In this document: piece by piece, positions 1 to 9,572 of the stretch | Layout: every line of letters begins with the position of its first letter | Position numbering within the stretch: the stretch's first letter is position 1 | From: DATJFQ01 sp035492775 | GTDB taxonomy: Bacteria > Acidobacteriota > Vicinamibacteria > Vicinamibacterales > 2-12-FULL-66-21 | DNA length: 64,000 nucleotides | Assembly: GCA_035492775.1 (NCBI GenBank) | Contig: DATJIW010000054.1 | Location: 1 to 64,000 of the forward strand | Direction of reading: 5' to 3' | Notes under the pieces: model-generated | What the model was told of the DNA's origin: nothing | Database searches by the model: none | Seen by the model: only the letters and a program-made list of their open reading frames with translations | Program-made: the position numbers and the translations under genes

Positions 1-1634
1 AACACCGGCCGCCGGCCTGTCGCGCTCAGCAACCGCTCACCCAGTTTGCTGTCGTCAGCCGCTTCATCGGTGCGCCACCCGGGATCCCGGAGGTAATACG
101 CGTACTTCCACTGACCCTCCTCCGGCGTGTGGACATATACGCCCGCCGGTGCGCCCTGACTCTGAACGCGGAGGAGACAGTCGCGCAGCGTCTTCATCGG
201 TGTTCCGTCGAACTCGACCTGCGCGACTTCGAGCGCTCTCACGTTCCGATACGCATCGAACGGCAGAACGATGATGAGCAGCACCGAAACGAGCGCCACA
301 GGGATAAGACGGAAGAAGCCCGCGACCGTCATCAGCACAAGGGCGGCGCCCAGAGGCCGCGATATCGTCGAGTTCCGGAACAGCGTGACACCGCCAATCC
401 TGATCCACACCGATCCGAAGATTATGGTCAGCATCCCGACCGCGACGGCGATGCCCGCGATGGTGACGAGCGTGCGGCGCAGCCAGAGGGGAATGGCGTC
501 AGACCTGCGCGGCGGCCACACCCGCTCGAGCAGTCGCGAAATCCCGTCACGGTGGTTCTGCGCCGTCCTGATGACCGCCATCGGAATGAGTCCGGCGCCA
601 AGCGCGAGCGGCGGCACGAACGGATACGCGTAGTGATAAAGCTTTGACGTTCCGGCGGAGATCGCGGCCATCGGCAGCAGGAACCATACGAGGAGCAGCT
701 TTGCCGGATCCGAATGCCGTTTGACCGCCAGGAATGTCAGGAACGCGAAGCCGGCGCAGACCAGAATCAAGTCGTGCGCCCATGACAGGTCGGATGCGAG
801 CGTCGTCAGATAGAAGCACCACGGCTGTACGTGCTTCGGGTCGAGATACGACGTGAACCGCGTCATGATGTGGAGACCGAAGATCACCGCCCAGAACTCT
901 CTGCCGCGAAGGTGGAACTGGTAAACGAACCACGGCAGGATCAGTGCGGCAGTCAGGACGGTCGTCGCAGTCCACGCGCGCCAGTCCTCCAGCAGCCTCG
1001 CACGCCAGCGGCGCGAAAGCGCAGCCATCGCGATGAGCGCGACCGGCAGGAACGCGGCCGCGACGAATTTCGTCATGAACCCCAGAACGAACCAGAGTCC
1101 GACTGAGATCGCATGCAGCCAGCGCCGGCCGCGCGTCGTCGCGTCCGCCCAGCAGAGCGCGTGGAACATGCCGCCGCAATACGACAGCACGAGCGCGGCC
1201 TCCATATTGTTGCTGCGCAATCCGTGATCGAGCACGATCCGCTGATAGGCGAACAATACGAGTACTGCCGTCAGGCCGCTGACGACGCCGTCCATTTTCA
1301 GCCCGATCGCATAGACGTACAGGAACGCCGCAATTCCGAACAGGACGTCCCAGACTCGATATCCGAACTCGTTCTGCGGGATGAGACCGGCGCGGACGGA
1401 TGCGGCGACCAGCCAGAACTTCAATGGCGGCTTTTCGAGGAATGCGACGTTGTCGAACGGAATCGACTTCGGGTTCAGCCAGTCGCCTTGATCGAGCATT
1501 CGGTCGATGGCGAACGCATAGATCGGCTCGTCACCCTTGAAATCATTCCCACCGAGGTCGACGAAAAGCGGGAGACCGAACGCAACGACGATGACGACCG
1601 CGCCGAGGAAGGCAGTGATCCGCGGAGCAATCAA
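1..1634 (-). CDS. GT-C / ArnT-like membrane glycosyltransferase (3' end outside window)
   Basis: The minus-strand frame is open from a TTG codon at 1634-1632 to the window edge, so the C-terminus is missing. About 540 residues are visible. The N-terminus has one membrane segment, then the acidic loop signature GDEPIYA (about residue 34) and LEKPPLKFWL (about residue 65), typical of ArnT/PMT-type GT39 and GT83 enzymes, which move sugars from polyprenyl-phosphate donors in the inner membrane. Many hydrophobic segments follow, then a soluble tail. The TTG overlaps the TGA of the upstream membrane protein, so the two are probably translationally coupled. Seen: loop motif and membrane topology. 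Known: GT-C fold enzymes carry the catalytic Asp/Glu in the first periplasmic loop. The acceptor (lipid A, protein or glycan) cannot be told from sequence. Confidence 0.75.
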   Translation of the reverse strand, partial: MIAPRITAFLGAVVIVVAFGLPLFVDLGGNDFKGDEPIYAFAIDRMLDQGDWLNPKSIPFDNVAFLEKPPLKFWLVAASVRAGLIPQNEFGYRVWDVLFGIAAFLYVYAIGLKMDGVVSGLTAVLVLFAYQRIVLDHGLRSNNMEAALVLSYCGGMFHALCWADATTRGRRWLHAISVGLWFVLGFMTKFVAAAFLPVALIAMAALSRRWRARLLEDWRAWTATTVLTAALILPWFVYQFHLRGREFWAVIFGLHIMTRFTSYLDPKHVQPWCFYLTTLASDLSWAHDLILVCAGFAFLTFLAVKRHSDPAKLLLVWFLLPMAAISAGTSKLYHYAYPFVPPLALGAGLIPMAVIRTAQNHRDGISRLLERVWPPRRSDAIPLWLRRTLVTIAGIAVAVGMLTIIFGSVWIRIGGVTLFRNSTISRPLGAALVLMTVAGFFRLIPVALVSVLLIIVLPFDAYRNVRALEVAQVEFDGTPMKTLRDCLLRVQSQGAPAGVYVHTPEEGQWKYAYYLRDPGWRTDEAADDSKLGERLLSATGRRPV

Positions 1635-3688
1635 CGGCTCACCTCGAGCTCGACGACCGACCAGGCACGATCCGGGTCACTCCCTATCTGCGCGAGGCGC
1701 AGATATCGCGCGTCGCGCCCGGGAAGCGGAATCGTCAGCGGGACGTCTCGCGGCGAGCGGACCGCCGCGTCGTAGGTGGCCAGCGCGGTATCACCCGTCC
1801 ATACAGTTTGCCAAACCGATCGGTTCGTGGAAATCGAAACCTCCAACACGCGCGGGTACTCCGACGAATAACGGCCGAGCGCCAGTACCACCGCGGCCGG
1901 GCGCTCCATGGATCCGAGATCCACCACGATGCTTTCCTGTCCCAGTTGATTCGGTGCATGCCATCGGGAGACCAGATCTCCGTCGAGGACAGCGCCGATG
2001 TCCCTCGTGTTCGTCGAGGCTTCGACACGGGCTATCGCAAGCCGCGGACCGAGCGGCGGAGTCACCATGGCCGGAGCGGCAGCAATCTCGTAGACGGTCC
2101 ATCCCGGCGTCACGATGGTCATCTTCGCCGTGTCCACGGACGCGACGAGATCGCGCCATCGATGCTCCAGGTCGAACTCATGGCGGACCACGACCTCGAT
2201 CGGTCCGCCGGAGGCCAGGTGTTGAAAGATCTCCGTCTCTCCACGCGCCAGGAGGTCCCCGAGCGCATAGTGCTGTGGCGCGACGTATCCGCTATAGCCG
2301 TTGAACACCGGACGCGCATCCGCGATGGCTCCGTACATCGCCTCGGTTTCGGTTGCTCTCAAAGGGAGCATCAGGCGTGCGACGGCGGCGGAGTGCGTGA
2401 CCTGCATCCCCGGATCGGGAAAGAGCATCATGGCCGCGGGCCAGCCGTCCAGCAGCAGACCGGCGACAGCGGCGGCCACGAGCAGACGCCGCATGCCTGC
2501 GGATTTCGTACGCGCAACGGCGAGAGCCGCCGCCACGGACAGGCAAAGAATTGAAATCATCCAGAATCGGGCGGGCACTCGGATGCCGTCGAATCCGGGC
2601 AGCAGCATCAGAATCTCGTAAGGCCCCGACACGCCGATGGGCCGGCCTTTGTACGCCGGCCGCGGGCCGAGCGCCAGCGTCCACATCGCCACGGCCGCCA
2701 CTGTGTAGAACGCGAAGTGCTGTCGTGTCGAGCGCGACTCCGCGTCGGCTCCGCGCGCGCGCGCGCCGGCGATCCCGGCAACGAGAATCAGGAGAATCGT
2801 GGCGCCTGGAAACAGTTGCGATTCGAGCTGATCGACGGCATGCACGCGGTTCCAGATCAGCGACTCCGGCGCAGCGCTCGCGAGGCCTGCGATATCGGCG
2901 CTGTAGTATGCGGTTTCGAACGGTGTGCGATGGAAACCGTAAGACGCCTGGATTCGCTTGTACCCTGCGAGCACCGGCATCGCCAGTGCCGCGGCAACGA
3001 CCCAGCAGATAGCGACAGTCGCAAGACGTCTCGGAGTCCACCGCAGCGCGAATCTTGCGAGCCACAGCGCAACAAGCACCGAAAACAGAAAGAAATAGTA
3101 GCCGGACGTGAGCACCTGCAACAGCCATGCGCCCGCGAAGAGGATGGCCCAGCGGAGCCGGCCGTCTTCCGAATACATGTGCAGGCCCACCATCGAGATC
3201 GGCATCCAGAACGCGGAAAGCATCTGCAGATGCGCCAGGTGCGTCAGCCGAAACGGGGGGAATGCGAACGCGACCGCCGCGACCAGCGCGGCGCCGTGCT
3301 GGCGGGTGAGGACGAATCCGAGCCCGTACGCCGAAACGCCGCTCAGGAAGAAGCTCAAAAGAAATGCGACGTTATACCCGAGGAGCGGCTGTCCCAGCCA
3401 GAAGAATGGAGCGGTGATCGGGGCGATCCCGAGAAACGTCTCGGAGAACGCAAAGACACCGTGCGAAGGATAGAAGGCTGGTGCATTCCACCATCGCTCG
3501 GTCAAGGGCATGACGTGGGTCGACCACCACAGGATCCACGTCACAAGCAGAGGGTCGCCGGTGTCGTGCGGGATCGCGTCTGTGAGATGCAGCGACAACG
3601 GCCAGGTATACGCGGCAGTGACGCAGGCGAGAAAGGCCGCCGCGGCGCCGGCTCTTGCCGCGTCCCCCGTCCGGTTGCGGATGTGCAT
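1631..3688 (-). CDS. Polytopic GT-C-like membrane protein with C-terminal F5/8 type C domain
   Basis: A 685-residue protein. Residues 1-400 are mostly transmembrane helices, with an early periplasmic loop containing HDTGDP (about residue 39) and polar residues as in GT-C proteins. Residues from about 550 to the end resemble a discoidin (F5/8 type C) carbohydrate-binding module: LDGDLVSRW near its start and a closing YLRL...WSVVELEV strand. The start is ATG at 3688, which overlaps the TGA of the upstream oxidoreductase (TGATG). An upstream in-frame extension exists but only shadows that gene. I infer that it builds or modifies a surface glycan together with the downstream GT-C enzyme. The catalytic residues are not certain, and it may be a glycan-binding membrane protein without transferase activity. 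Confidence 0.7.
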   Translation of the reverse strand: MHIRNRTGDAARAGAAAAFLACVTAAYTWPLSLHLTDAIPHDTGDPLLVTWILWWSTHVMPLTERWWNAPAFYPSHGVFAFSETFLGIAPITAPFFWLGQPLLGYNVAFLLSFFLSGVSAYGLGFVLTRQHGAALVAAVAFAFPPFRLTHLAHLQMLSAFWMPISMVGLHMYSEDGRLRWAILFAGAWLLQVLTSGYYFFLFSVLVALWLARFALRWTPRRLATVAICWVVAAALAMPVLAGYKRIQASYGFHRTPFETAYYSADIAGLASAAPESLIWNRVHAVDQLESQLFPGATILLILVAGIAGARARGADAESRSTRQHFAFYTVAAVAMWTLALGPRPAYKGRPIGVSGPYEILMLLPGFDGIRVPARFWMISILCLSVAAALAVARTKSAGMRRLLVAAAVAGLLLDGWPAAMMLFPDPGMQVTHSAAVARLMLPLRATETEAMYGAIADARPVFNGYSGYVAPQHYALGDLLARGETEIFQHLASGGPIEVVVRHEFDLEHRWRDLVASVDTAKMTIVTPGWTVYEIAAAPAMVTPPLGPRLAIARVEASTNTRDIGAVLDGDLVSRWHAPNQLGQESIVVDLGSMERPAAVVLALGRYSSEYPRVLEVSISTNRSVWQTVWTGDTALATYDAAVRSPRDVPLTIPLPGRDARYLRLAQIGSDPDRAWSVVELEVSR

Positions 3689-4701
3689 CAGGTGGTGAGG
3701 ACGACCTTGCCGATGTTCGCGCGGCTCTGGATGAAGCGATGCGCATCCGCGGCCCGCTCGAGCGGAAAGGTTCTCGATACCACGGGACTGAGACGTCCGG
3801 CGTAGAGTTCCTGAAGGATCAGCTCCATCAGCGACTGCAGCGGGCGCCGCTCGTCCCAGAGATGACCGACGTTCAGTCCGAAGACACCGCGGTTCCGGTT
3901 GATGAGCGACAGGGGGCCGAAGTTCGGCATCGTCCACCACGCGCGGAGCATCCTGCCGAGGCTCCTGCGCTCGCCCGCAACCGAGGAAACACCGACCATC
4001 ACCAGCCGCCCCATGGGCGCGAGCATCCGGTAGCTCTCTCCAAAGCTGCGCCCGCCGATCGGATCCAGCACCACGTCGACGCCGCGGCCTTTGGTCAGCT
4101 CGAGTATCTCGTTGCGAACGTCGGCGTGCCTGTAATCGATCGCATGCTCCACGCCGAACGACGCGAGCGCGCTGTGCTTCGCTGCCGACGCCGTGCCGTA
4201 CACGATCGTTCGCCGGAGCCGCGCGAGCTGCACCGCAGCGATGCCGAGTCCCCCGCCCGCGTTGTGGACGAGGACCGTGTCGCCGGAAGAGATCGCCGCC
4301 ATACGGTACAAGGCGATCGCCGCGGTGAGATAGGTGACGGGAACGCTCGCCGCTTCCGCGTCGCTCAGCGCGTCCGGAAACCGGAACGCCTGATACGCAG
4401 GAACGACGACGTAGTCGGCGTAGCCGCCGAAGCGGGTAAGGGCGACGACGCGATCGCCGGCGTGCGGCGAGTTGACGCCGGGACCGGCGGCGTCGACGAT
4501 CCCGGCCACTTCGTATCCGACGACGGCCGGCGGACGGGGAGCATCGGGATACAGGCCGATGCGCGCCAGAATGTCGGCGAAGTTCACGCCCGCCGCCCGC
4601 ACGCGGATGCGCACCTGGCCCTCTCCGGGTTCGGGCACCGGCGCCTCGCGCAACTCGAGCACATCCGGAGAGCCGTGCCGCGGAATGACGACCTGGCGCA
4701 T
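3688..4701 (-). CDS. Zinc-independent MDR-family NADPH:quinone oxidoreductase-like protein
   Basis: A 337-residue medium-chain dehydrogenase/reductase. The N-terminal GroES-like part contains AAGVNFADILAR (about residue 36), the usual quinone-oxidoreductase signature. The Rossmann part carries GGGLGIAAVQLAR near residue 150 for NADPH. The zinc-binding Cys/His sets of alcohol dehydrogenases are absent. The layout resembles the VAT1/quinone-reductase branch. The ATG at 4701 is the first start of the frame. It is the first gene of a three-gene minus-strand unit with the two membrane proteins; this order may be chance, as no shared pathway is obvious. The 102-base gap upstream, towards argF, holds no gene and only a 5-bp stem. 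Confidence 0.85.
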   Translation of the reverse strand: MRQVVIPRHGSPDVLELREAPVPEPGEGQVRIRVRAAGVNFADILARIGLYPDAPRPPAVVGYEVAGIVDAAGPGVNSPHAGDRVVALTRFGGYADYVVVPAYQAFRFPDALSDAEAASVPVTYLTAAIALYRMAAISSGDTVLVHNAGGGLGIAAVQLARLRRTIVYGTASAAKHSALASFGVEHAIDYRHADVRNEILELTKGRGVDVVLDPIGGRSFGESYRMLAPMGRLVMVGVSSVAGERRSLGRMLRAWWTMPNFGPLSLINRNRGVFGLNVGHLWDERRPLQSLMELILQELYAGRLSPVVSRTFPLERAADAHRFIQSRANIGKVVLTT

Positions 4702-4803
4702 GAAAGCGGCAGGGTAGCACGGGTCAGCTGTCCGAAGTCCGTCGTCCCGCGAAGGTCCCGGCCGAAGTCGAAAGCGAAGAGCCTGCCTCGCCGGAGGCTT
4801 CGG

Positions 4804-5766
4804 CTAGACGCCCGCCAGGAGTGCGAGGAGCGCCTTCTGGGTGTGAAGTCGATTCTCGGACTGATCGAACACCACGGATGCCGCCGAATCGATCACGTCG
4901 TCGGTCACTTCGTCGCCACGATGCGCGGGAAGGCAATGCATGAACAGCGTGTCGGGCGGCGCGGCCGCCATCAGTTCCGCGTTGACCTGGAACGGACGGA
5001 AAATCCCGTTCCGCGCCGACGCTTCCGCTTCCTGCCCCATCGACGCCCAGACATCCGTGTAGATTGCATCCGCGTCGGCAACGGCTGCCACTGGGTCGTG
5101 ACACACGGACACCCCGCCGCCGAATCGGGCGACCGCTGCGACGCTCTTCACGACCGCGTCAGGCAGCGCGAATCCTGATGGCGATGCGACGATGACGCGG
5201 GCGCCGAGCATCGCGGCCGCCTGCGCGAGCGACGCGGCGACGTTGTTGCCGTCGCCGACGAAGGCGATCGTCCGGCCTTCGAGCGAGCCCCACTGCTCGA
5301 CCAGTGTCAGACAATCGGCGAGCGCCTGACAGGGATGCTCCTGGTCCGTGAGTGCATTCACGACGCAGAGGTTCGGCGCTGCAGCGGCGAACCGTTCGAG
5401 GCGGTCCTGCCCGTACGTCCGGATCACCACGCCGTGCACCCAACGCTCCAGGTTGCGGGCGACGTCCTCCAGCGTCTCGCGACCGCCAAGAGCCACTTCC
5501 GCCGGCGGTTCGATGACTTCGCCGCCCAGTTCCCGCACCGCGATCATGAACGTCGAGCGGGTGCGGAGCGATGGCTTTTCGAAGAGCAGTGCCACGTGCT
5601 GGCCGGTCAGCGGCTTTGCCTGCGGGGTGTTTGCGCGTCGCGCCGCTTTCATCGACGCGGCGAGGTCGAGACACGTCTCGAGCTCTCGCGGCGAGAGATC
5701 GAGGATGGACAGAAACTGTGTCGGCACCCAGGGCGCCACGGGTTGGACGGCCGCTTGACGGGTCAT
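4804..5766 (-). CDS. argF: Ornithine carbamoyltransferase
   Basis: A 320-residue cytosolic enzyme that makes citrulline from ornithine and carbamoyl phosphate. The carbamoyl-phosphate loop reads EKPSLRTRSTF (about residue 55), followed by HPCQALAD, an ornithine-side SMGQE loop (about residue 235) and the catalytic HCLP motif near residue 270. These fit OTCase better than N-acetylornithine carbamoyltransferase, though I cannot exclude the latter by eye. The start is ATG at 5766, overlapping the argJ stop as ATGA; the longer frame upstream lies inside argJ. It is the last gene of the argC-B-D-NAGS-J-F operon. Confidence 0.93.
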   Translation of the reverse strand: MTRQAAVQPVAPWVPTQFLSILDLSPRELETCLDLAASMKAARRANTPQAKPLTGQHVALLFEKPSLRTRSTFMIAVRELGGEVIEPPAEVALGGRETLEDVARNLERWVHGVVIRTYGQDRLERFAAAAPNLCVVNALTDQEHPCQALADCLTLVEQWGSLEGRTIAFVGDGNNVAASLAQAAAMLGARVIVASPSGFALPDAVVKSVAAVARFGGGVSVCHDPVAAVADADAIYTDVWASMGQEAEASARNGIFRPFQVNAELMAAAPPDTLFMHCLPAHRGDEVTDDVIDSAASVVFDQSENRLHTQKALLALLAGV

Positions 5767-6986
5767 GTTCGGTACTCCGCGTTGATGCGCACGTATTCGG
5801 CGCTGAGATCGCACGTCCACATCCGTGCCGTGCCGGCCTCCTGCGTTCCGAGGTCGACTTCGATCGCGATGTCGTCGTTTTGCAGGTGCCGTGACGCCTC
5901 CTCCGACCGCTCGTCGAACGGTCGTCCGTCGGCGAACAGGATCGTGTCGCCGATGCGCACCCGGGCGTGATCGAGCGCGAACGCGACGCCGGCGCGACCC
6001 GCCACCGCAATGAGGCGGCCCCAGTTCGGATCTGCGCCGTGGATCGCCGTCTTGACGAGCGGCGAGTTCGCGATCGCTCGCGCGGCGCGTTTCGCCTCGG
6101 CGTCGGATTGCGCGCCGGTCACGCGCACCGAGACGAGCTTGGTGGCCCCCTCGCCGCCGCGAACGATGCCGAGCGCCAGCGGCTCGCAGACGCGTCGCAG
6201 CGCTTCGACCAGCAGCCCGCTGTCAGCTGCGCCGAGCTTCACGCCGCTCGCGCCGTTCGCCAGTGCAAAGACGCAGTCGTTGGTCGAGCATTCGCCATCC
6301 ACCGAGATTGCGTTGAACGTCACGTCGGCCGCCTGGGTGAGCGCGCGCTGCAGCAGGGACGGCTCGACGTCCGCGTCCGTCGTCACCACGGCGAGCATCG
6401 TCGCCATCATGGGCTCGATCATGCCGGAGCCCTTGGCGATGCCGCCGACAACGAACCGGCCATGCGGAGATTCGACGGCGATGGCCGCCTCCTTCGGAAA
6501 CGGATCCGTCGTCATGATTGCGCGGGCGGCGGCAGCGCCGCCGTGCGCCTCGAGACCGTTCGCGGCGCTCAGGATTCCGGCGACGACCCGATGACGATCG
6601 AGCGCGACGCCGATCACGCCGGTCGACGCGATCAGGACCTCCGCCCGGCCGGCGCCAACGGCCGCCGCGGCGGCGTCGGCCATCGCGTGTGCCGCCAGGA
6701 GACCGTCCGAGCCGGTGCACGCGTTGGCGCACCCGCTGTTGATCGCGACAACGCGGGCCCGGCCGCCTGAGGCGGCGAGCCGTTCCTTGGACACGAGGAC
6801 CGGCGCCGCCTGTGCCTTGTTCAGGGTGAAGACGGCGGCCGCCGCAGCGGTGCGCTCGCTCGCGATGAGCGCGAGATCCGGGGCGCCGGACTTCTTGATG
6901 CCGCAGGCGATGCCCGCGGCCACGAAGCCGGCGGGGGCGCACACCGCGCCGTCGAGCACAGTAAAGCTGCAGTCGGCGACCGTCAT
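5763..6986 (-). CDS. argJ: Glutamate N-acetyltransferase / amino-acid acetyltransferase ArgJ
   Basis: A 407-residue ArgJ. It recycles the acetyl group from N-acetylornithine to glutamate and may also use acetyl-CoA. The self-cleavage and nucleophile site is in KGSGMIEPMMATML, with Thr196 as the expected nucleophile; the usual IxPNMATML has Met for Asn here. The early GCANACTG (residues 85-92) and STGVIG (121-126) motifs match the family. Autocleavage into alpha and beta chains before Thr196 is expected from the family. The ATG overlaps the stop of the upstream acetyltransferase (ATGA) and its own stop overlaps argF, so the three are tightly coupled. Confidence 0.93.
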   Translation of the reverse strand: MTVADCSFTVLDGAVCAPAGFVAAGIACGIKKSGAPDLALIASERTAAAAAVFTLNKAQAAPVLVSKERLAASGGRARVVAINSGCANACTGSDGLLAAHAMADAAAAAVGAGRAEVLIASTGVIGVALDRHRVVAGILSAANGLEAHGGAAAARAIMTTDPFPKEAAIAVESPHGRFVVGGIAKGSGMIEPMMATMLAVVTTDADVEPSLLQRALTQAADVTFNAISVDGECSTNDCVFALANGASGVKLGAADSGLLVEALRRVCEPLALGIVRGGEGATKLVSVRVTGAQSDAEAKRAARAIANSPLVKTAIHGADPNWGRLIAVAGRAGVAFALDHARVRIGDTILFADGRPFDERSEEASRHLQNDDIAIEVDLGTQEAGTARMWTCDLSAEYVRINAEYRT

Positions 6987-7567
6987 GCCGGAATGCGCTC
7001 CCGCGCCGGTCCTTCTTCAATCAGGCGCAGGCGCTCGACGCTGGCGCGGCGCGCGGCGGCGATTCGAGGTGCCGCGACGACCTCGACGAGCCGCAATCCT
7101 GCGCCGTGACGAAGCGCGAGGGATACCGCGTACTGCCCGCACCGCCGGAAGAGCGCGCAGCCGGCGCAGTCGCGCGCGATCTTTTCCGGGACCCAGGCGT
7201 GGGGAACGATCGAGAAGCCGAGGTGGACGAAGTGCGATGGCTGATGGGTGAAGGCGCTCAGCGTCAGAAAGCCAAGCGCCCGTCCGCGCGCAGCCACCGC
7301 GTTCACGAGCGCCGCACCCGTTCCGCGCCCGCGCGACTTCTCGCTGACGACGAGCGAACGGACCTCGGCGACTTGATCGCTGAGCGGCGCCAGCTCCGCG
7401 CAGCCGATCAGCTCCCCATCGGCGATGGCGACGATGAACCGGTCCGCGTGCATCGCAATCTCCTCCGGCGAGCGCGGGAGAAGATGCCCGTCAGCGACGT
7501 TGGCGGCGATGAGTGCGTGAATGGCTGCAGCGTCAGCGAGTGTTCCGACGCGAAGTTCGGCATTCAT
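6983..7567 (-). CDS. Short-form N-acetylglutamate synthase-like GNAT acetyltransferase
   Basis: A 194-residue GNAT protein. VRSLVVSEKSRGRGTGAALV (about residues 68-87) is the acetyl-CoA pyrophosphate loop. Downstream, DCAGCALFRRCGQ has the Cys-x2-Cys-x5-Cys spacing typical of the short NAGS/ArgA class, which lacks the amino-acid-kinase domain. It probably supplies the first acetylglutamate that primes the ArgJ cycle. The start is ATG at 7567, overlapping the argD stop; the long frame upstream of it only shadows argD. A 30-residue C-terminal extension after the GNAT core is basic and of unknown role. Position between argD and argJ supports the role. Confidence 0.85.
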   Translation of the reverse strand: MNAELRVGTLADAAAIHALIAANVADGHLLPRSPEEIAMHADRFIVAIADGELIGCAELAPLSDQVAEVRSLVVSEKSRGRGTGAALVNAVAARGRALGFLTLSAFTHQPSHFVHLGFSIVPHAWVPEKIARDCAGCALFRRCGQYAVSLALRHGAGLRLVEVVAAPRIAAARRASVERLRLIEEGPARERIPA

Positions 7568-8772
7568 GAGCGAGTCTCCTGGGTGGCCGCAGACAGCGCC
7601 GCCTCGAGCAGCGGGACCGCTTCGTCGATTTCGCGCTCGGTGATGACGAAGGGCGGCAGGAGCCGTACGACGGTGTCCGACGTGCGGTTGATCAACAGAT
7701 GACGCTCGAAGGCATCCTGAACGACTCCGGCTGCAGGCTTGTCGAGTTCGAGACCCCACATCAGCCCGGCGCCGCGAACGGACTTCACGCAGGCGTGCCG
7801 CGCCGCGATTGCGCGTAGCTTCGATTCGAGATACGAACCGGTTGTGGCTACGTGCGCGAGAAGCCCATTCGCGGTCAGCTCCTCGAGGAACACCAGCGCC
7901 GCGCGGCAGGCGAGAAGATTGCCGCCGTAGGTGCTGCCGTGATCGCCCGGACGTGCAGCATCTGCAACGTTCCGCGAAAACAGTGCCGCGCCGATCGGAA
8001 CGCCGGCCCCGAGCGCCTTTCCAAGTGCCATCAGATCCGGCCGCAAGCCCAGACGCTGCGAATAGAACGGCACTCCCGTTCGTCCGCACCCGGATTGCAC
8101 TTCGTCCGCAATGAGCAACGCGCCAGTACGCGCACACGCGGCCGACAGCGCTTCCGCCGTGGCCTGCGGCAGCGGGCGGACTCCTCCTTCACCCTGAATC
8201 GGTTCGACGATCACCGCAGCGGTGTCATTCGTGATTGCTGCCTGCAACGCACCGGCATCATCGGCCGGCGCGAAGACGATCCCCGGAACGAGCGGCGCGA
8301 ACGGGGCGCGATAGTGCTCATCCCACGTGACCGACAGGGCACCCGCGGTGCGGCCGTGGAACGAATGCTCGAGCGCGACGACTCTGGAGCGCGGTGCCCC
8401 CTGCGCGTGCCAGTAACGGCGCGCGAACTTGAGGCAGGCCTCGACAGCTTCAGCGCCGCTGTTGCAGAAGAAAACGCGGTCCAGACCGGACAGCTCCGCG
8501 AGCTTCGTCGCCAGCTCTCCCTGCAGCGGATGATGGAACAGATTGGATGTGTGCAGCAGCGTTCCCGACTGCTCGGCGAGCGCAGCCGCAAGCCGCGCAT
8601 GCCCGTGGCCGAGCGACGCGACACCGACACCGGAGATGAGATCGAGGTACCGCGTGCCGTCGCTGGCGAAGAGCGCGCAGCCCTTCCCCGACTCGAACAC
8701 GACAGGCGAGCGGCGGTATACCTGCAGGACGTGGGCGTCGAGAACAGCGGGATCCTGAACAGTCGTCAACAT
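7564..8772 (-). CDS. argD: Acetylornithine aminotransferase
   Basis: A 402-residue class III PLP aminotransferase that converts N-acetylglutamate semialdehyde to N-acetylornithine. Visible are FFCNSGAEAVEACLKFAR (PLP phosphate loop, about residue 101), HSFHGRT (136-142), IADEVQSGCGRTG (221-233) and the PLP lysine in ALGKALGAGVPIG (Lys252). The start is ATG at 8772, overlapping argB by seven bases; a longer upstream frame lies in argB and has no family match. The role rests on motifs and operon position; a 4-aminobutyrate aminotransferase would look similar in isolation. Confidence 0.93.
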   Translation of the reverse strand: MLTTVQDPAVLDAHVLQVYRRSPVVFESGKGCALFASDGTRYLDLISGVGVASLGHGHARLAAALAEQSGTLLHTSNLFHHPLQGELATKLAELSGLDRVFFCNSGAEAVEACLKFARRYWHAQGAPRSRVVALEHSFHGRTAGALSVTWDEHYRAPFAPLVPGIVFAPADDAGALQAAITNDTAAVIVEPIQGEGGVRPLPQATAEALSAACARTGALLIADEVQSGCGRTGVPFYSQRLGLRPDLMALGKALGAGVPIGAALFSRNVADAARPGDHGSTYGGNLLACRAALVFLEELTANGLLAHVATTGSYLESKLRAIAARHACVKSVRGAGLMWGLELDKPAAGVVQDAFERHLLINRTSDTVVRLLPPFVITEREIDEAVPLLEAALSAATQETRS

Positions 8773-9572
8773 CGGATTGTTGCGGCCTCCTGAGCCGCGA
8801 CGATCGTTGTTCCCCGGCCATCGGCATATTTCGCGTCGCGCCCGTCGACGATGCGCACCAACCGCACGCCGCCATCGACCGCCGCAAGCGCGGCGTTGAG
8901 TTTCACGACCATGCCGTCGCGCGCGGCGCCCCCAGCGACCATGTCGCGCACGGCACGCGCGTGGAGCCATGCGCAGGTGCTGCCTGTCGCGTCATACACG
9001 CCGGGCGTCGAGCCCGCGATGATCAGGCGCTCCGCACCGATCGCACGAGCCAGGTGCGCGGCGAGGACGTCCGCATTGACATTCAGAAGTGTGCCGTCAG
9101 GCGACGTTCCGAGCGTGGCAATCACGGGAACGTAACCGATCTCGAGCAGATCGCGCAGGAGCCGTGGCGCGTTGTCGTTGCACGGAATGCCGACGAGCCC
9201 GGGGGCGACGTCCTCTCCGGCAGCGGTCCGTATGGGATCGGCGATCCGGCAGACGGCAAGTCGTGCGTCGGCTCCCGTCAGCCCGACGGCCTCCACGCCC
9301 GCCGCACCAAGCGCCGCGACGAGGGCGGTGTTGATTCGTCCCGCCAGTACCGAGACGACGCTGTCGAGTGCTGCAGCGTCGGTGATGCGAACGCCATCGA
9401 CGAAGCGCGGCGCCGCGCCCCGCGCGCGGAGATCCGCATCGATGGCGCGCCCGCCGCCATGGACGACGACCACGGGTCCTGCGGCGACAAGCGACCGGAT
9501 GCCGTCCGCCGCGACCGCTATCGCGCTGGCGTCTTCCAGCAGCTCGCCGCCGAGCTTGAGCAGAGTGAGCAT
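8766..9572 (-). CDS. argB: Acetylglutamate kinase
   Basis: A 268-residue amino-acid kinase that phosphorylates N-acetylglutamate. LLKLGGELL at the N-terminus holds the catalytic Lys, VVVVHGGG (about residues 34-41) binds phosphate, and LLNVNADVLAAHLA (about residue 160) is the acetylglutamate-side signature. It lacks the N-terminal helix of arginine-sensitive hexameric kinases, so feedback by arginine through that helix is not expected. The start is ATG at 9572, directly after the argC stop at 9573. Confidence 0.93.
   Translation of the reverse strand: MLTLLKLGGELLEDASAIAVAADGIRSLVAAGPVVVVHGGGRAIDADLRARGAAPRFVDGVRITDAAALDSVVSVLAGRINTALVAALGAAGVEAVGLTGADARLAVCRIADPIRTAAGEDVAPGLVGIPCNDNAPRLLRDLLEIGYVPVIATLGTSPDGTLLNVNADVLAAHLARAIGAERLIIAGSTPGVYDATGSTCAWLHARAVRDMVAGGAARDGMVVKLNAALAAVDGGVRLVRIVDGRDAKYADGRGTTIVAAQEAATIRC

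Noticed and set aside
4785..4798. GCCTC-GCCG-GAGGC stem after argF as a terminator
   Set aside because: Only five base pairs and no T-tract; such stems are common by chance in this base composition.
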